Counted from the stretch's first letter, positions 1 to 9,877 are shown. The stretch: DNA of 64,000 nt from Trichaptum fuscoviolaceum (GCA_910574455.1 CAJSYZ010000002.1:4489671-4553670), one strand, 5' to 3'. Translations and numbers: made by a program. The notes: generated by a model not told the origin, from the sequence alone.

Positions 1-1069
1 AATGACTGGAGCGCGGGGGGCGATGGGCTCGACGGGGACGTGGATTTCGTTGCCTTTAGGTTTCGGGTTGGCGGTCGCGTTGGGCAATCGCTCACCAGAT
101 GGTCTTTCCCTCCGCAGTAGTAGCATAGTCCCTTACTCCTGCGCTCCCGGCGCACCCTGTCAATCTCCATCGCGTTGGGATCCTTCGTCGAGCTTGCGCC
201 CGCAGTCGGGATCGTACGCGGAGCTGAACTAGTGGTGCCGGGATTGCTTCGGGGCGTAGCCGCTGGCTTCGATACTGGTCCATAGGCGTGTGCGAGCCTT
301 AGCTTCTCGTCCGTCTCGGAAACCCAGTTGACGTAGGCATCGAATTTCATATCCTTCGCCTCTGTGCTGGCGATGTGCTGGCGAACCTGGTCTTTGAGTC
401 CCTTCCGGAACATGTCGAGGTAGATGACATCCGTCGTCGCGTCCTTGGGCCACCCGGTGAGGGCTTGGAGGGCACGGAATTGCGACGCAAACTCTGCGAC
501 CGTTCCTGTCTGGCGTAGGCGCATCAGCTTGTCGGCTGCGGCTTTGTCTGCATCGATTTCTCCGTAAGAGGCGCGAAGGGCGGCGAACAGGGCCTCCAGG
601 CTGGCGGCTTCTGGTGGTGTCGGGATGTCCTGGAGTCGATCTAGAATGGGTCGTGCCCAGTCTTGCGCCGGTCCCCGCAGTAGCATCAGGGCGAATGCGA
701 CCTTGCGGGTTTCGTCCAGCCCCGGATGTTGTCCGAACAGGTAGAGCTTAATCTGGTGAATCCAGTTTTCCAGCTTGGCTCGTTCGCCTTCGAAGGTGTC
801 GGGAAGCTTCATCTTGAGCCCTGCTCCACCCCCAGACGGGGAGGCGGGCTGGCTCGCGATTTGGGCTTCTAACGCCTGGTTGGCGTGCTTGAGCTGGGCG
901 ACAGTGTTCTGAACCTGATTGTGTTCGTTGACTAACTTGGAGTAGCGTTTTTCGAGGGTGTCGAGGCGATCAAGGATGGGCTGGAGTTTGTCTTCCTCCA
1001 TCGAGGAGCTCGGGGACGGGAAAGCGAAGGTATCTGCGAGTCCTCCCCCCATTCCTGGTGGGATGACAT
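1..1069 (-). pseudogene. gag: gag of gypsy family A, copy A1 (5' part, runs off the left edge)
   Basis: This is the N-terminal part of a Ty3/gypsy Gag, read from 1069 leftwards and cut by the window edge before its C-terminal end. It is nearly identical to the complete copy-A2 Gag at 53476-54684, which ends in a CCHC zinc knuckle; the corresponding knuckle codons lie near position 115-155 here. Downstream of the start codon, the C run at 1045-1050 has six C where the A2 copy has four. That 2-bp insertion takes the frame off after about seven codons, so translation from the normal start fails. Gag would form the particle shell and bind element RNA. The PBS and 5' LTR lie immediately upstream (to the right). 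Identity is certain by comparison with A2; whether other lesions exist beyond the edge is unknown. Confidence 0.85.
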
Positions 1070-1145
1070 CGCTGGTCGGCGGTACGGGTGCGGGGGTAGA
1101 AGTAAAGAGCGTGAGGGTGTCGAGTCCGAGCGGCGGTGAGCCAGG

Positions 1146-1156
1146 ACTTTTGACCT
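1146..1156 (-). promoter_or_regulatory. self-priming PBS of copy A1
   Basis: The 11 nt next to the inner LTR edge read AGGTCAAAAGT on the minus strand. They are the exact complement of the word ACTTTTGACCT inside the same LTR (minus strand, 1453-1463). No match to the 3' end of a tRNA (which must end in CCA, giving TGG at the PBS start) is present, so priming by the element's own RNA 5' end is inferred. Confidence 0.75.
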
Positions 1157-1158
1157 AA

Positions 1159-1975
1159 TGTTACGACCGTCGGGAATTGTAGCGGGAAACAGTTCGGGAA
1201 ACTGGGATTCGCGACAAGAACCCGCGTTCGGGAATCTGGATTCGCGACTGGGAACGAGCGTGGGAATTCAGGCGGGAAACGCGCGGGATTCTATCCAGGC
1301 GCGTCGCGGGATTCTCAAGGCCAGCTAGGACTCTTCACTGCTTTGAACGTCAAGTAAGCGGATCCCTAAGGAAGCACTCCACAAGTAAGTATTGCGCAAC
1401 TAACTACACAGGAGAAAAGAGAGAGATCGCACCTAAGGAAGCACTCCACAAGAGGTCAAAAGTGGGGTGCTCCTTACGATGCCTACAGCTATTTATCTAC
1501 TTCGTAAAGACTGTATAGTTAATCTACGCTAAGTGTCCTTGCGCAATGCGCACCTATCTACTACAAACGATACATGCTACGACCGCACTGCTAGGCATGT
1601 CTATCCCGTCTCTCCAGATGGCTACGGCCTGTCCGTGGACGTCAGCGTCCGGTCCGGGGCCGCGACTAGCCAGACTAGGTATGCCAGACTGTTGCAGGTC
1701 GTCACCTTGAGGTACTAACGGATTAATGAGCGTATGTTGATAAGTGAATGTACGTGTGCCGTGGCGGGTCGTCGTAAATGAGTGTGTGTATGCGTGCATG
1801 GTTGCCGGGACGGTGGTGCGGGATAAGTCACGTGAGCATGGGATCGTGCGATTCGGGAATGAGGTTTCGCGCGGGGAATCCAATGGCGGGATTCTCCCCG
1901 CGGGTTTGTCTGCTCATGTCGGGATCCTTGGCGGGAAAGTGCGGGAAATGAGAAAAGGAGCCCGGGATCTCGACA
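1159..1975 (-). repeat. 5' LTR of gypsy copy A1
   Basis: This 817-bp LTR begins TGTCGAGATC and ends GTCGTAACA on the minus strand. It is about 98-99% like the family-A LTRs at 35668, 45253, 54774 and 61270. It carries the self-priming word at 1453-1463, preceded on the minus strand about 33 nt upstream by a TATA-like GATAAATA, which fits a transcript start at that word. Small ORFs inside (such as 1533-1718 +) recur in every LTR copy and are not genes. Its outer flank GATTC is the candidate TSD, but the other end lies outside the window. Confidence 0.95.
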
Positions 1976-2270
1976 GATTCCCCCGCTCGTTTCCCGTCGT
2001 GAATTCTTGTGTAATCCCCCGCAGGATTCCCACACTTGATCCCGTTGCAATTCCCATCACAACCCCCACTAAGTCCCAGCCTTGATTCCCGCCAAGATCC
2101 CGTTAACCCTGGATTACTTCCCATTGCAAATCTCGCTGGTTTCCCGTCATCCACGGGAAACACCTTAGTGTCCCCCATCCTCAATGCTGACCATGTCCCA
2201 AGATAGCCCCAGGTGATTGGCCAGGCCATGCGCGTGCCAGCCAACTAGTCCCGCTAGTAGTGTCACATCC
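1976..2270 (+). repeat. LTR E1, left piece
   Basis: This matches 43726-44106 of the better-preserved E2 LTR, including the stretch with repeated TTCCCG words and the conserved segment around 2190-2250. It is truncated on the left by A1 and interrupted on the right by element B, whose TSD CATCC (2266-2270) is repeated at 8596-8600. E1 continues at 8601. Nothing in it is coding. Confidence 0.85.
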
Positions 2271-2847
2271 TGTCAGGAATCCGCCTCAGGTTATTTTATT
2301 TCTTTTATTTTTCTTTTATTTTCTTTTACGATCACACTCCGAGTCGGATCCCCGACATGTCCGGTCCGAAACCGGACTTTCTTTGACTCCGATTCTCTTC
2401 CTTTTTGCGTAGATTACTTGCCTGTATGTTTGCAGGCCGCTAGGACAAGCGCCCTGCAAGCAATTCTCTTTTCTTTCTTTCTTCCGCCACTCCGACTCGA
2501 ACCTCCGCTCTACCGATGCGGGACCCCGACTAGAGCGGGACCCCGAACTCCGACTTACGTCAGCGGTATAGGTCGGACCTAGTCGGATCAGGGTCCAGTG
2601 GCTTGGTACTGTATAGTTTTTTGCCTTTGTTCATCAAAACCGCGGATCCCCCTGCGAAGCACTCCACTTTTGGCCTCTTGTAAAGTGCTTCTCAGGTGAT
2701 GTGTTTATCTTTAGCTCTGATGTGTAGAATAGCTTAATTGACTTGTAAAGTGCTTCTCAGAGTGAGAACCACCGCTCATTGCGTCCGATCGTCGTCTGTG
2801 TCCGATTCAGGGTCTCGAAAGCGAAGGAACCACTCTAGGTCGTAACA
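2271..2847 (+). repeat. 5' LTR of element B
   Basis: The LTR is 577 bp, starts TGTCAGGAATC and ends GTCGTAACA. The self-priming word ACTTTTGGCCT lies at 2666-2676, between short inverted arms GAAGCACT and AGTGCTTC, so it would sit in the loop of an RNA hairpin. A TATA-like TGTATAG lies about 55 nt upstream. The LTR is unusually rich in TCCGA/TCGGA words. Confidence 0.96.
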
Positions 2848-2849
2848 TT

Positions 2850-2860
2850 AGGCCAAAAGT
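2850..2860 (+). promoter_or_regulatory. self-priming PBS of element B
   Basis: AGGCCAAAAGT starts two bases after the LTR end. It is perfectly complementary over 11 nt to ACTTTTGGCCT at 2666-2676 in the LTR. This is the arrangement used by Tf1-type elements, where the mRNA 5' end folds back to prime minus-strand DNA. No tRNA-like TGG start is present. Confidence 0.8.
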
Positions 2861-2911
2861 TTGTTCTTTCGATGCCCTGCGATTGCACCGACCGATTTTT
2901 GATCCCTCTGA

Positions 2912-4177
2912 ATGGGAAGATTCGGACAAGAAGACTCCGACGAAGATATGACCGACCCGATCAACCCCGCGCAAGCAGCGCCCGCGCCAGGCGCTGCTCC
3001 GACTCCGACTCCGGGTGCTGCTCCCGCCCAGACCGCACCACCGCCCCAGCAGGGCGGAGACCTCCCCCCAGACGTCCTCCAGGCTATCAATGATGCCACC
3101 CGACCTCTCCAGTCACACCTGCAGGAGGTGACCGCCGAAAACCAGCGCCTCCACGACTTCATGAACCTGTTTGTCCGAAATGCGCAGGAAGGCGCGACCC
3201 GCACTCCCAAGGGTCCGAAGGTCGGTGCCCCGCCCGCGTTCTATGGGCGTACGCCGAAAGATAAGGAGGCGGAGAGTATCAGCTTTGAGGAGTGGTCGCA
3301 GAAGGTCCGACTTTATGTCCGGATGCGCCCCCAGGAGTTTGTAGGCAGTCCGACGATGGCCTGTCTATGGGCCGCTTCGCTACTCCGCGGGCCCGCTGAA
3401 CAATGGGCTCGTCCGCACACAACCGCCGCCCTCGAGGGCACCGAAGTCCCCGCTCTCATGACCGATTTGGAACTCTTCCTGGCGTCCCTCCAGTCCGCAT
3501 TCGGACGTCCGAACATCAAGCGCCACGCCGGACAGGAGCTTATGAAACTGCGCCAGGGCAAGGACACGGTGTCGGAGTATGCGGCGAAGTTTCGTGCGTT
3601 GCTGGTGGAGTCGGAGGTGGACTGGGGGATGGAAGGGAAGATGTTGGTGTTCGAGACCGGACTCAGCAGTCAGTTCCGCTACGATCTGGCAAGCAAGGAG
3701 ATCCGGGAGACCAAGAGCTTCGACCAGTGGGTCCGACTGCTTTGCGAATACGATGAGGACTTGCGTGCGCGTCGGACTGGCTTCAAGCAGAACAACTGGA
3801 GTCCGAACTGGGGCTCCCGCTCGCAGACAAACCACTCCGCTTCGCGCGGACCGACTCGGGACCCCGACGCGATGGACATCGATCGCTTGAGCACTGAAGA
3901 GATGATGCGCCGCGGACTTTGCTTCCAGTGCGGTGAGCATGGACATCTGGCTCGAGACTGTCCGCAGCGGAGCAAGAGATCAAATGTCCGATCGAAGGTG
4001 GCTTCACAGACCGCCACCTCGTCATCCACCGCTCCGCCCGCCGCCGCTCCCAAGACACCGACTGCGACCCTCGAGGAAGTCCGCAACGAGACTCCGACCG
4101 TGAACACCGCTCGCACTCCGACCGTTGACGAAATCGCCAAAGCGGTAGCAGCTGCTCTCAAGAGTCAGGGTTTTTGA
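2912..4177 (+). CDS. gag: Gag polyprotein, element B
   Basis: A 421-aa Gag that builds the cytoplasmic virus-like particle and packages the element RNA. The N-terminal 60 residues are Pro/Ala-rich and disordered. The middle (about 100-290) is the retrotransposon-gag capsid fold with conserved W, F and L positions (for example EQWARP). A CCHC zinc knuckle (CFQCGEHGHLARDC, spacing C-X2-C-X4-H-X4-C) lies near residue 338, followed by a Ser/Thr/Pro tail. The ATG at 2912 is the first after the PBS; an ATG at 2948 is a possible alternative. The last codons GGT TTT TGA lie on a -1 slippery heptamer, so pol is made as a Gag-Pol fusion. Confidence 0.95.
   Translation: MGRFGQEDSDEDMTDPINPAQAAPAPGAAPTPTPGAAPAQTAPPPQQGGDLPPDVLQAINDATRPLQSHLQEVTAENQRLHDFMNLFVRNAQEGATRTPKGPKVGAPPAFYGRTPKDKEAESISFEEWSQKVRLYVRMRPQEFVGSPTMACLWAASLLRGPAEQWARPHTTAALEGTEVPALMTDLELFLASLQSAFGRPNIKRHAGQELMKLRQGKDTVSEYAAKFRALLVESEVDWGMEGKMLVFETGLSSQFRYDLASKEIRETKSFDQWVRLLCEYDEDLRARRTGFKQNNWSPNWGSRSQTNHSASRGPTRDPDAMDIDRLSTEEMMRRGLCFQCGEHGHLARDCPQRSKRSNVRSKVASQTATSSSTAPPAAAPKTPTATLEEVRNETPTVNTARTPTVDEIAKAVAAALKSQGF
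4168..4174 (+). promoter_or_regulatory. -1 programmed frameshift site, element B
   Basis: In the gag frame the sequence reads CAG GGT TTT TGA. The heptamer G GGT TTT fits the X XXY YYZ rule (GGG, TTT, T) and the stop codon follows at once. The pol frame is exactly -1 relative to gag. I did not identify a downstream pseudoknot. Confidence 0.8.
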
Positions 4178-7100
4178 GTGGGTCTAGGCGCGCGGTCGTT
4201 CCGCCAAAGACCCCGAACCGATTTTCGCTGTTAGATGATGATGTATCCGATCCCTCTGTGTACAATCGTACTTCGCTAATACACAAGAGTTTGCGTCGAT
4301 TCATCCATGTCCCAGTGAGAATAAGTGACGGCCGAAAGATTTTGAGCATGAGAGCGCTGCTAGACTGCGGTGCATTTTCGGTGATTATCAACCAGAAGCT
4401 GGTGCGGAAGTTCGGACTACGTACTCGTCCTCTCGACCGACCAATCAAGGTGTACAACGCCGACGATTCGCTGAACCAGAGTGGTCCGATTACAGACCAA
4501 GTCCGACTTACTCTGGAGATTGGTGGACACAAAGAAGAAGTCGATGCCACAGTGGCAAACATCGGAGACTATCCGTTGATCATTGGGATAGATTGGCTAC
4601 ACCACCATAACCCGGAGATTGATTGGAACGACGAGACCATCAGCTTTACGCGATGTCCGAACGAATGCCGCCCCGTCGAAGCGGCAAGAGTCGTAGAAGC
4701 CGGACAACCGCTACCCCGCGCCGTTCGCAAGTTGCGGGCCGCGCGATGCAAGAACAGTCGACAGATGCGACCGCGACCGCAGCCCCATGCGAGAGTCTGC
4801 GTTGCGGAAGTCGGTGATGATTCAGATGAGTCGGACCGTGAGTCTGACGACCTTGCGAAGATTCCCCCCGGATTTCGGTACTCCGAAAAGTACATGGACA
4901 TCTACCATGATGCAGAGCAGTTCTATGTGGCGGACGATCCGGACTTTGTGCATAAAGTTGCGGCCTCGTATACCTGGTCGCAGGCGATTGCGGAGAAGTC
5001 GGCAGTGAAGGAGGGCGATAAGTCCTTCGAGGAGATGGTCCCCCCGCAGTACCGCGAGTTTGCAAAGGTGTTTTCGAAGTCAGAGGCCGAACGGTTGCCC
5101 GAAAGGAAGCCGTTTGACCATGCGATCGACCTGGAGCCCGGATCGACCCCTTCGTACAGCAAGATCTATCCTATGGCACCGGCGGAGCGGGCAGCCTTGA
5201 AGGAGTTCATTGAGGAGAACCTTCGAAAGGGTTACATCCGACCGTCGAAGTCCCCCGCCGCTGCTCCGGTCTTCTTCATCAAAAAGAAGGACGGATCGCT
5301 TCGGATGGTCGTCGACTACCGAAAACTCAATGAGATCACCGTCAAAAATCGGTACCCGCTTCCCCTCACCACAGAACTCATCGATTCCTTGAAGAAGGCC
5401 CGCGTCTTCACCAAGCTCGACTTGCGGGCCGGATACAACAATATCCGCATCAAGGAAGGCGACGAGTGGAAGGCCGCTTTTCGGACTCAGGAGGGCCACT
5501 TCGAACCGACCGTTATGACTTTCGGACTTACGAACGCACCCGCTACGTTTCAGCGGATGATGAACGAGCTCTTCAAGGATATGCTGGATGTTATTGTCAT
5601 TATCTACCTCGATGACATCTGCATTTTTTCGGAGAACGAGTCGGAGCACGAGGAACACGTTAAGGAGGTACTCCGACGTTTGGAAAAGTACGACCTGTTC
5701 TGCAAGCCCGAAAAGTGCGAGTTCCACAAGGACTCCATTGAGTACCTGGGTATGATCATTGGCTCTGGAATTATCTCGATGGATCCGAAGAAGGTCAAAG
5801 CGGTGGCCGACTGGCCGACTCCGGCGAAGGTGAAGGACATTCAGGCTTTCTTGGGGTTCGCAAACTTCTACCGACGTTTTATCAAGGACTTCTCGAAGCT
5901 GGCGGTTCCCATGACCGAATTGTTGCGGAAGGATGTCCAGTGGCGCTGGACTACCCGCCAGCAAGAGTCCTTCGATGGTCTGAAGAAGAAGTTTGCTGAG
6001 GCACCGGTCCTTGCGATGCCCGACCTTGAGAAACCCTTCATCCTCGAATGCGATGCTTCGGACTTCGCGACCGGAGCGGTACTTTCGCAGATCGGACCAG
6101 ACGGTGACATTCACCCAGTGGCCTACTATTCGAAGTCCCTGGGCGATGCGGAGAGGAACTATGAGATCCACGACAAGGAGCTTCTAGCCATCGTCCGAGC
6201 CTTGGACGAGTGGCGGCACTACCTCGAAGGAAGTCCGCACAAAATTGACATTGTGTCGGACCACCGAAACCTGCTCTTCTTTGCGGAAGCCCGAAACCTT
6301 ACGAGACGCCAGGCCCGCTGGAGCTTGTTCCTTAGCCGTTTTGACTTTCTGATCCGTCACCGCCCCGGCCGACTTGGTGGAAAGCCGGATGCTTTGTCCA
6401 GGCGCGAAGATCTTCGTCCTGACGGACCGGACAATACGAACAAGGTCCTTCTGGACACGAACCGCTTCTATACGTTGGCGATGCGACGAGGGATGGTCCG
6501 GGCAGAGGGGGATACGGAGTTGTTGCGGAGGATTCGGGAGTCCGAGAGGTTTGACAAGGAATTGGTCGAGGCGATTGAGAAAGTGAAGGAAGGGGCTCCG
6601 CGCGCGCTGGCGAACGATCTGGAGGAGTGGAACACGGAGGATGGGCTGCTGCTGTACCGGGGTAAGGTCTATGTGCCGAAGGACGAGGAGATCCGCCGCG
6701 ATATTGTCAAGTTACACCACGATTCGCTTCCGGTCGGACATCCGGGTCGTTGGAAGACCTACGAGCTGGTGAGTCGGAATTACTGGTGGCCTGGTATGTC
6801 CACATTCGTCGAGCGGTACGTGTCGGGGTGTGACACTTGTATACGGACGAAGAACATCCCGCAACGTCCGGTTGGTCCGCTTCAGCCCAACGAAGTACCA
6901 GACGGACCGTGGCAGGTCATTTCTTGCGACTTCATCACCCAGCTGCCACAGTCCGGTGAATACAACGCGATCTTCGTGGTTGTAGACCGACTCACCAAGC
7001 AGGCCCATTTCATACCGACGACCTCGGATATTGACTCTGCGCGGACGGCCGACTTGTTTGTGTCCGAAGTTTGGAAACACCATGGCACGCCGCGCAAAGT

Positions 7101-7977
7101 CATTTCGGACCGGGGTACACAGTTTGTCTCCCGGTTTATGAAAGCGGTACTCCATCAACTCGGGATCGAGGGCGCGACATCGACATCCTTCCACCCGCAA
7201 ACGGACGGTCAGACCGAGCGGGTGAACCAGGAGTTGGAACAGTATCTCCGCGCGTTCACCGACGTCCGGCAGGAAAATTGGTCGGAGTTACTGCCCATGG
7301 CGGAGTTTGCGCACAACACGCGAGCGCACTCCGCTACCAAGGTGTCTCCCTTCGCACTGCTGTATGGATACGACCCCGAGTTCACCATTGTACCGAGTGC
7401 CGGACTTTCGACGGTACCTGCAGCGGACGACCGACTCGACCTGCTTCAGAAGGCTCAGGAGGACGCTCGTGCGGCTCTTGAAGTTGCCGCGGAGCGGATG
7501 AAGCGGTACTACGACCAGGGACATGCAGACACGCCGGACATCCGACCAGGAGACAAGGTATGGCTCGACGCACGGAATATCGCAATACCGGGCACGCGCA
7601 AGCTGAATCCGTGGAGACTCGGACCCTACACGGTTTTGCGGAAGATCGGACTCTTGAATTACGAGCTTCAGCTGCCCCCGACTATGCGGATTCACCCAGT
7701 GTTCCATGTGTCGCTTCTCACGAAGTATACACCGGACACTATTCCTGGTCGCGTCCAGACACCGCCAGAGCCCGTAAACGTCGACGGCGACGTCGAATAC
7801 GAAGTATCCGAAGTCCTTAATTCGCGCCGAAGCGGTCGAGGTCGGACTCTGCAGTATTTGGTTCGCTGGAAAGGCTATGGACCGGAGGAAGACCAATGGA
7901 TCGATGCCGCGGACATGGAGCATGCCCCCGCCGTTATCCGAAAGTTCTATCGTCGGTACCCCGACGCCATTCGCTAA
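4174..7977 (+). CDS. pol: Pol polyprotein (PR-RT-RNaseH-IN-chromodomain), element B
   Basis: A 1267-residue open frame entered by -1 frameshifting; the first triplet is TTG, so there is no independent start. Domains in order: aspartic protease with LLDCGA at residues 62-67 (Cys where Ser/Thr is usual); reverse transcriptase with YLDD at 478-481; RNase H with ECDASDFATGA near 625; integrase with an HHCC zinc finger (about 848-890) and catalytic D919, D979, E1015 (D-X35-E); a GPY/F motif; and a C-terminal chromodomain from about 1209 (YEVSEV, YLVRWKGY) that would direct insertion to marked chromatin. No stops or frameshifts are seen. It ends 28 nt before the polypurine tract. Confidence 0.96.
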   Translation: MSGSRRAVVPPKTPNRFSLLDDDVSDPSVYNRTSLIHKSLRRFIHVPVRISDGRKILSMRALLDCGAFSVIINQKLVRKFGLRTRPLDRPIKVYNADDSLNQSGPITDQVRLTLEIGGHKEEVDATVANIGDYPLIIGIDWLHHHNPEIDWNDETISFTRCPNECRPVEAARVVEAGQPLPRAVRKLRAARCKNSRQMRPRPQPHARVCVAEVGDDSDESDRESDDLAKIPPGFRYSEKYMDIYHDAEQFYVADDPDFVHKVAASYTWSQAIAEKSAVKEGDKSFEEMVPPQYREFAKVFSKSEAERLPERKPFDHAIDLEPGSTPSYSKIYPMAPAERAALKEFIEENLRKGYIRPSKSPAAAPVFFIKKKDGSLRMVVDYRKLNEITVKNRYPLPLTTELIDSLKKARVFTKLDLRAGYNNIRIKEGDEWKAAFRTQEGHFEPTVMTFGLTNAPATFQRMMNELFKDMLDVIVIIYLDDICIFSENESEHEEHVKEVLRRLEKYDLFCKPEKCEFHKDSIEYLGMIIGSGIISMDPKKVKAVADWPTPAKVKDIQAFLGFANFYRRFIKDFSKLAVPMTELLRKDVQWRWTTRQQESFDGLKKKFAEAPVLAMPDLEKPFILECDASDFATGAVLSQIGPDGDIHPVAYYSKSLGDAERNYEIHDKELLAIVRALDEWRHYLEGSPHKIDIVSDHRNLLFFAEARNLTRRQARWSLFLSRFDFLIRHRPGRLGGKPDALSRREDLRPDGPDNTNKVLLDTNRFYTLAMRRGMVRAEGDTELLRRIRESERFDKELVEAIEKVKEGAPRALANDLEEWNTEDGLLLYRGKVYVPKDEEIRRDIVKLHHDSLPVGHPGRWKTYELVSRNYWWPGMSTFVERYVSGCDTCIRTKNIPQRPVGPLQPNEVPDGPWQVISCDFITQLPQSGEYNAIFVVVDRLTKQAHFIPTTSDIDSARTADLFVSEVWKHHGTPRKVISDRGTQFVSRFMKAVLHQLGIEGATSTSFHPQTDGQTERVNQELEQYLRAFTDVRQENWSELLPMAEFAHNTRAHSATKVSPFALLYGYDPEFTIVPSAGLSTVPAADDRLDLLQKAQEDARAALEVAAERMKRYYDQGHADTPDIRPGDKVWLDARNIAIPGTRKLNPWRLGPYTVLRKIGLLNYELQLPPTMRIHPVFHVSLLTKYTPDTIPGRVQTPPEPVNVDGDVEYEVSEVLNSRRSGRGRTLQYLVRWKGYGPEEDQWIDAADMEHAPAVIRKFYRRYPDAIR

Positions 7978-8005
7978 CGAACGCGCGCGCTCTTTAGGAG
8001 CGCCC

Positions 8006-8019
8006 TTGGAGGGGGATAA
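8006..8019 (+). other. polypurine tract of element B
   Basis: TTGGAGGGGGATAA directly abuts the 3' LTR start TGTCAGG. This is the usual primer site for plus-strand DNA. Families A and C have the equivalent GGAGGGGGGTAA. Confidence 0.9.
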
Positions 8020-8595
8020 TGTCAGGAATCCGCCTCAGGTTATTTTATTTCTTTTATTTTTCTTTTATTTTCTTTTACGATCACACTCCGAGTCGGATCC
8101 CCGACATGTCCGGTCCGAAACCGGACTTTCTTTGACTCCGATTCTCTTCCTTTTTGCGTAGATTACTTGCCTGTATGTTTGCAGGCCGCTAGGACAAGCG
8201 CCCTGCAAGCAATTCTCTTTTCTTTCTTTCTTCCGCCACTCCGACTCAAACCTCCGCTCTACCGATGCGGGACCCCGACTAGAGCGGGACCCCGAACTCC
8301 GACTTACGTCAGCGGTATAGGTCGGACCTAGTCGGATCAGGGTCCAGTGGCTTGGTACTGTATAGTTTTTGCCTTTGTTCATCAAAACCGCGGATCCCCC
8401 TGCGAAGCACTCCACTTTTGGCCTCTTGTAAAGTGCTTCTCAGGTGATGTGTTTATCTTTAGCTCTGATGTGTAGAATAGCTTAATTGACTTGTAAAGTG
8501 CTTCTCAGAGTGAGAACCACCGCTCATTGCGTCCGATCGTCGTCTGTGTCCGATTCAGGGTCTCGAAAGCGAAGGAACCACTCTAGGTCGTAACA
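8020..8595 (+). repeat. 3' LTR of element B
   Basis: It is 576 bp and differs from the 5' LTR by one base (CTCGAACC versus CTCAAACC) and one T in a T run. It is followed by the second TSD copy CATCC at 8596-8600. ORFs that appear to start in it are incidental. Confidence 0.96.
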
Positions 8596-9877
8596 CATCC
8601 CGGCCCGAGGCTCAAGTCCCGCCACCTTGTGTGCAGGATTGACCTCATTGTCTGCAAGGACTCGAACCCTGTCCTTAGTCACCCTGTCCCGTGTACACCT
8701 TGCAATTAGGCTTTGTTACGGCATCCAAGCGTGACAATCCCCTGCAACCCTGATCCTCTCCAGAAGTCACCCGCAACTCTTCCCGAGACAATGTATGCAT
8801 TACATCCACCCCCATGCTTGTTACCCTGCTGCCTATGCACCAGCCATATACCTTGCGCACAATTACATTCCTTTAGTTTCCCTTGCTTTCACTTGACCAT
8901 GCTTCACACTTGCTATCTTAGAGCTTGCCCTTGCTGTCCCCCGCAGATGAATCCCGGTTTCCGGATTCATGTCATTGTATGTGTCACCTTTGCGTGCAAG
9001 ATTGTGTAAGTAGTTAGTTGCGCAGTATGCGTGTCCGTCCCTGTAGATTCTGCCCTATAGATAAATACCTGTCACCACCGTAAGGAGCACTCACTTTTGT
9101 CCTCTTGTCAAGTGTTTCCTTAGGTGTGTTTCCTGTCCTGTTTATAGTGTAGTTTTGCAATGCTGACTTGTCAAGTGCTTCCTTAGAGAACCTCCTCCTT
9201 GATACAGAAGTGTAGCCTTGAGATGCTGGTTACCCTGAGCTCTCTGCTCCCATCCTGAGCACACCTGCTCCCTGGCTCTCTTGTCTTAGTCTTGTCCCGG
9301 ATCCCACTCTGAGATCCCGCCTAGAGTTCCCGTCTAGAATCCCGCTCTGAGATTCCTGTGTGAATCCCCTGCTCTGAGATTCCTGTGTGAATCCTCCGCT
9401 CTGAGATTCCTGTGTGAATCCCCTGCTCTGAGATTCCTGTGTGAATCCCCCGCTCTGAGATTCCTGTGTGAATCCCCCGCTCTGAGATTCCTGTGTGAAT
9501 CCCCCGCTCTGAGATTCCCACACTAATCCACTGCTTTGCAATTCTTGTGTAGATCCCCCACTCAAAATTCCCACTCCTGAAACCCTGCCTGTGTGATCCC
9601 CCACTTCGCAAATCCCGCACTGCTTCCCCCGCCTCAACTCTGCCTCGGGATATTCCTCTCCCGTGACTCAGCCTTGACTCTGACTCTGTCCTGTCCTGTC
9701 CCTGCCTCAAGCCTCCTTGTATCTTGCCCCCGTAGCCCCACTCCCCGCGCGACTCCGTTGGCGTTGTATCATCCCTAATGGTTCCCCATGCCTTCCCCGT
9801 CTTCGCACGCTCTCGTAGGCCTTGCCCCGGAAGCCGCTTACACGCCCCAGCCCCCAGGTTCCCCCATAGTCATAACA
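8596..9877 (+). repeat. LTR E1, right piece
   Basis: E1 resumes after element B and is homologous to 44108-45252 of E2. It ends at 9877 with CCCCCATAGTCATAACA; the E2 copy ends GTCGTAACA. It carries the family-E word ACTTTTGTCCT at 9093-9103, about 33 nt after a TATA-like GATAAATA. The first five bases are the TSD of B. It contains a 27-bp minisatellite at 9340-9512. No coding region is supported. Confidence 0.85.
9340..9512 (+). repeat. 27-bp minisatellite inside LTR E1
   Basis: There are six near-perfect copies of a 27-bp unit containing GAGATTCCTGTGTGAATC, then a degenerate copy. The equivalent place in E2 (about 44870-45010) has only diverged TTCCCGC-type repeats, so the array expanded after the copies separated. 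The ORF on the other strand here is a repeat artefact. Confidence 0.9.

Larger units (their letters stand above)
2271..8595 (+). mobile_element. complete Ty3/gypsy chromovirus, family B
   Basis: This is a full-length LTR retrotransposon of 6325 bp. The LTRs are 577 and 576 bp, differing by one substitution and one indel in a T run. It has a 5-bp TSD CATCC (2266-2270 and 8596-8600), PBS, gag, pol in the -1 frame, and a polypurine tract. Both ORFs are open from end to end and the LTRs are almost identical, so it is the youngest insertion in the window and the best candidate for a recently mobile copy. One oddity is the protease active-site triplet D-C-G where D-S-G or D-T-G is expected. It sits inside LTR E1, so it is younger than E1. 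Confidence 0.97.

Noticed and set aside
1533..1718. 61-aa ORF repeated at 1533, 36043, 45628, 55149 and 61645
   Set aside because: It is simply part of the family-A LTR and recurs because the LTR does. Substitutions do not respect codons.
2848..2865. tRNA-type primer-binding site
   Set aside because: A tRNA PBS should begin TGG (complement of CCA) just after the LTR. None of the three families has it, while an 11-nt match to the element's own LTR is perfect.
9340..9512. CRISPR-like regular repeats
   Set aside because: Repeat units are contiguous with no unique spacers, and the genome is eukaryotic.
9230..9710. Repetitive 135-aa and 129-aa minus-strand ORFs
   Set aside because: Translations of the 27-bp minisatellite in two frames. 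No start context or relatives.
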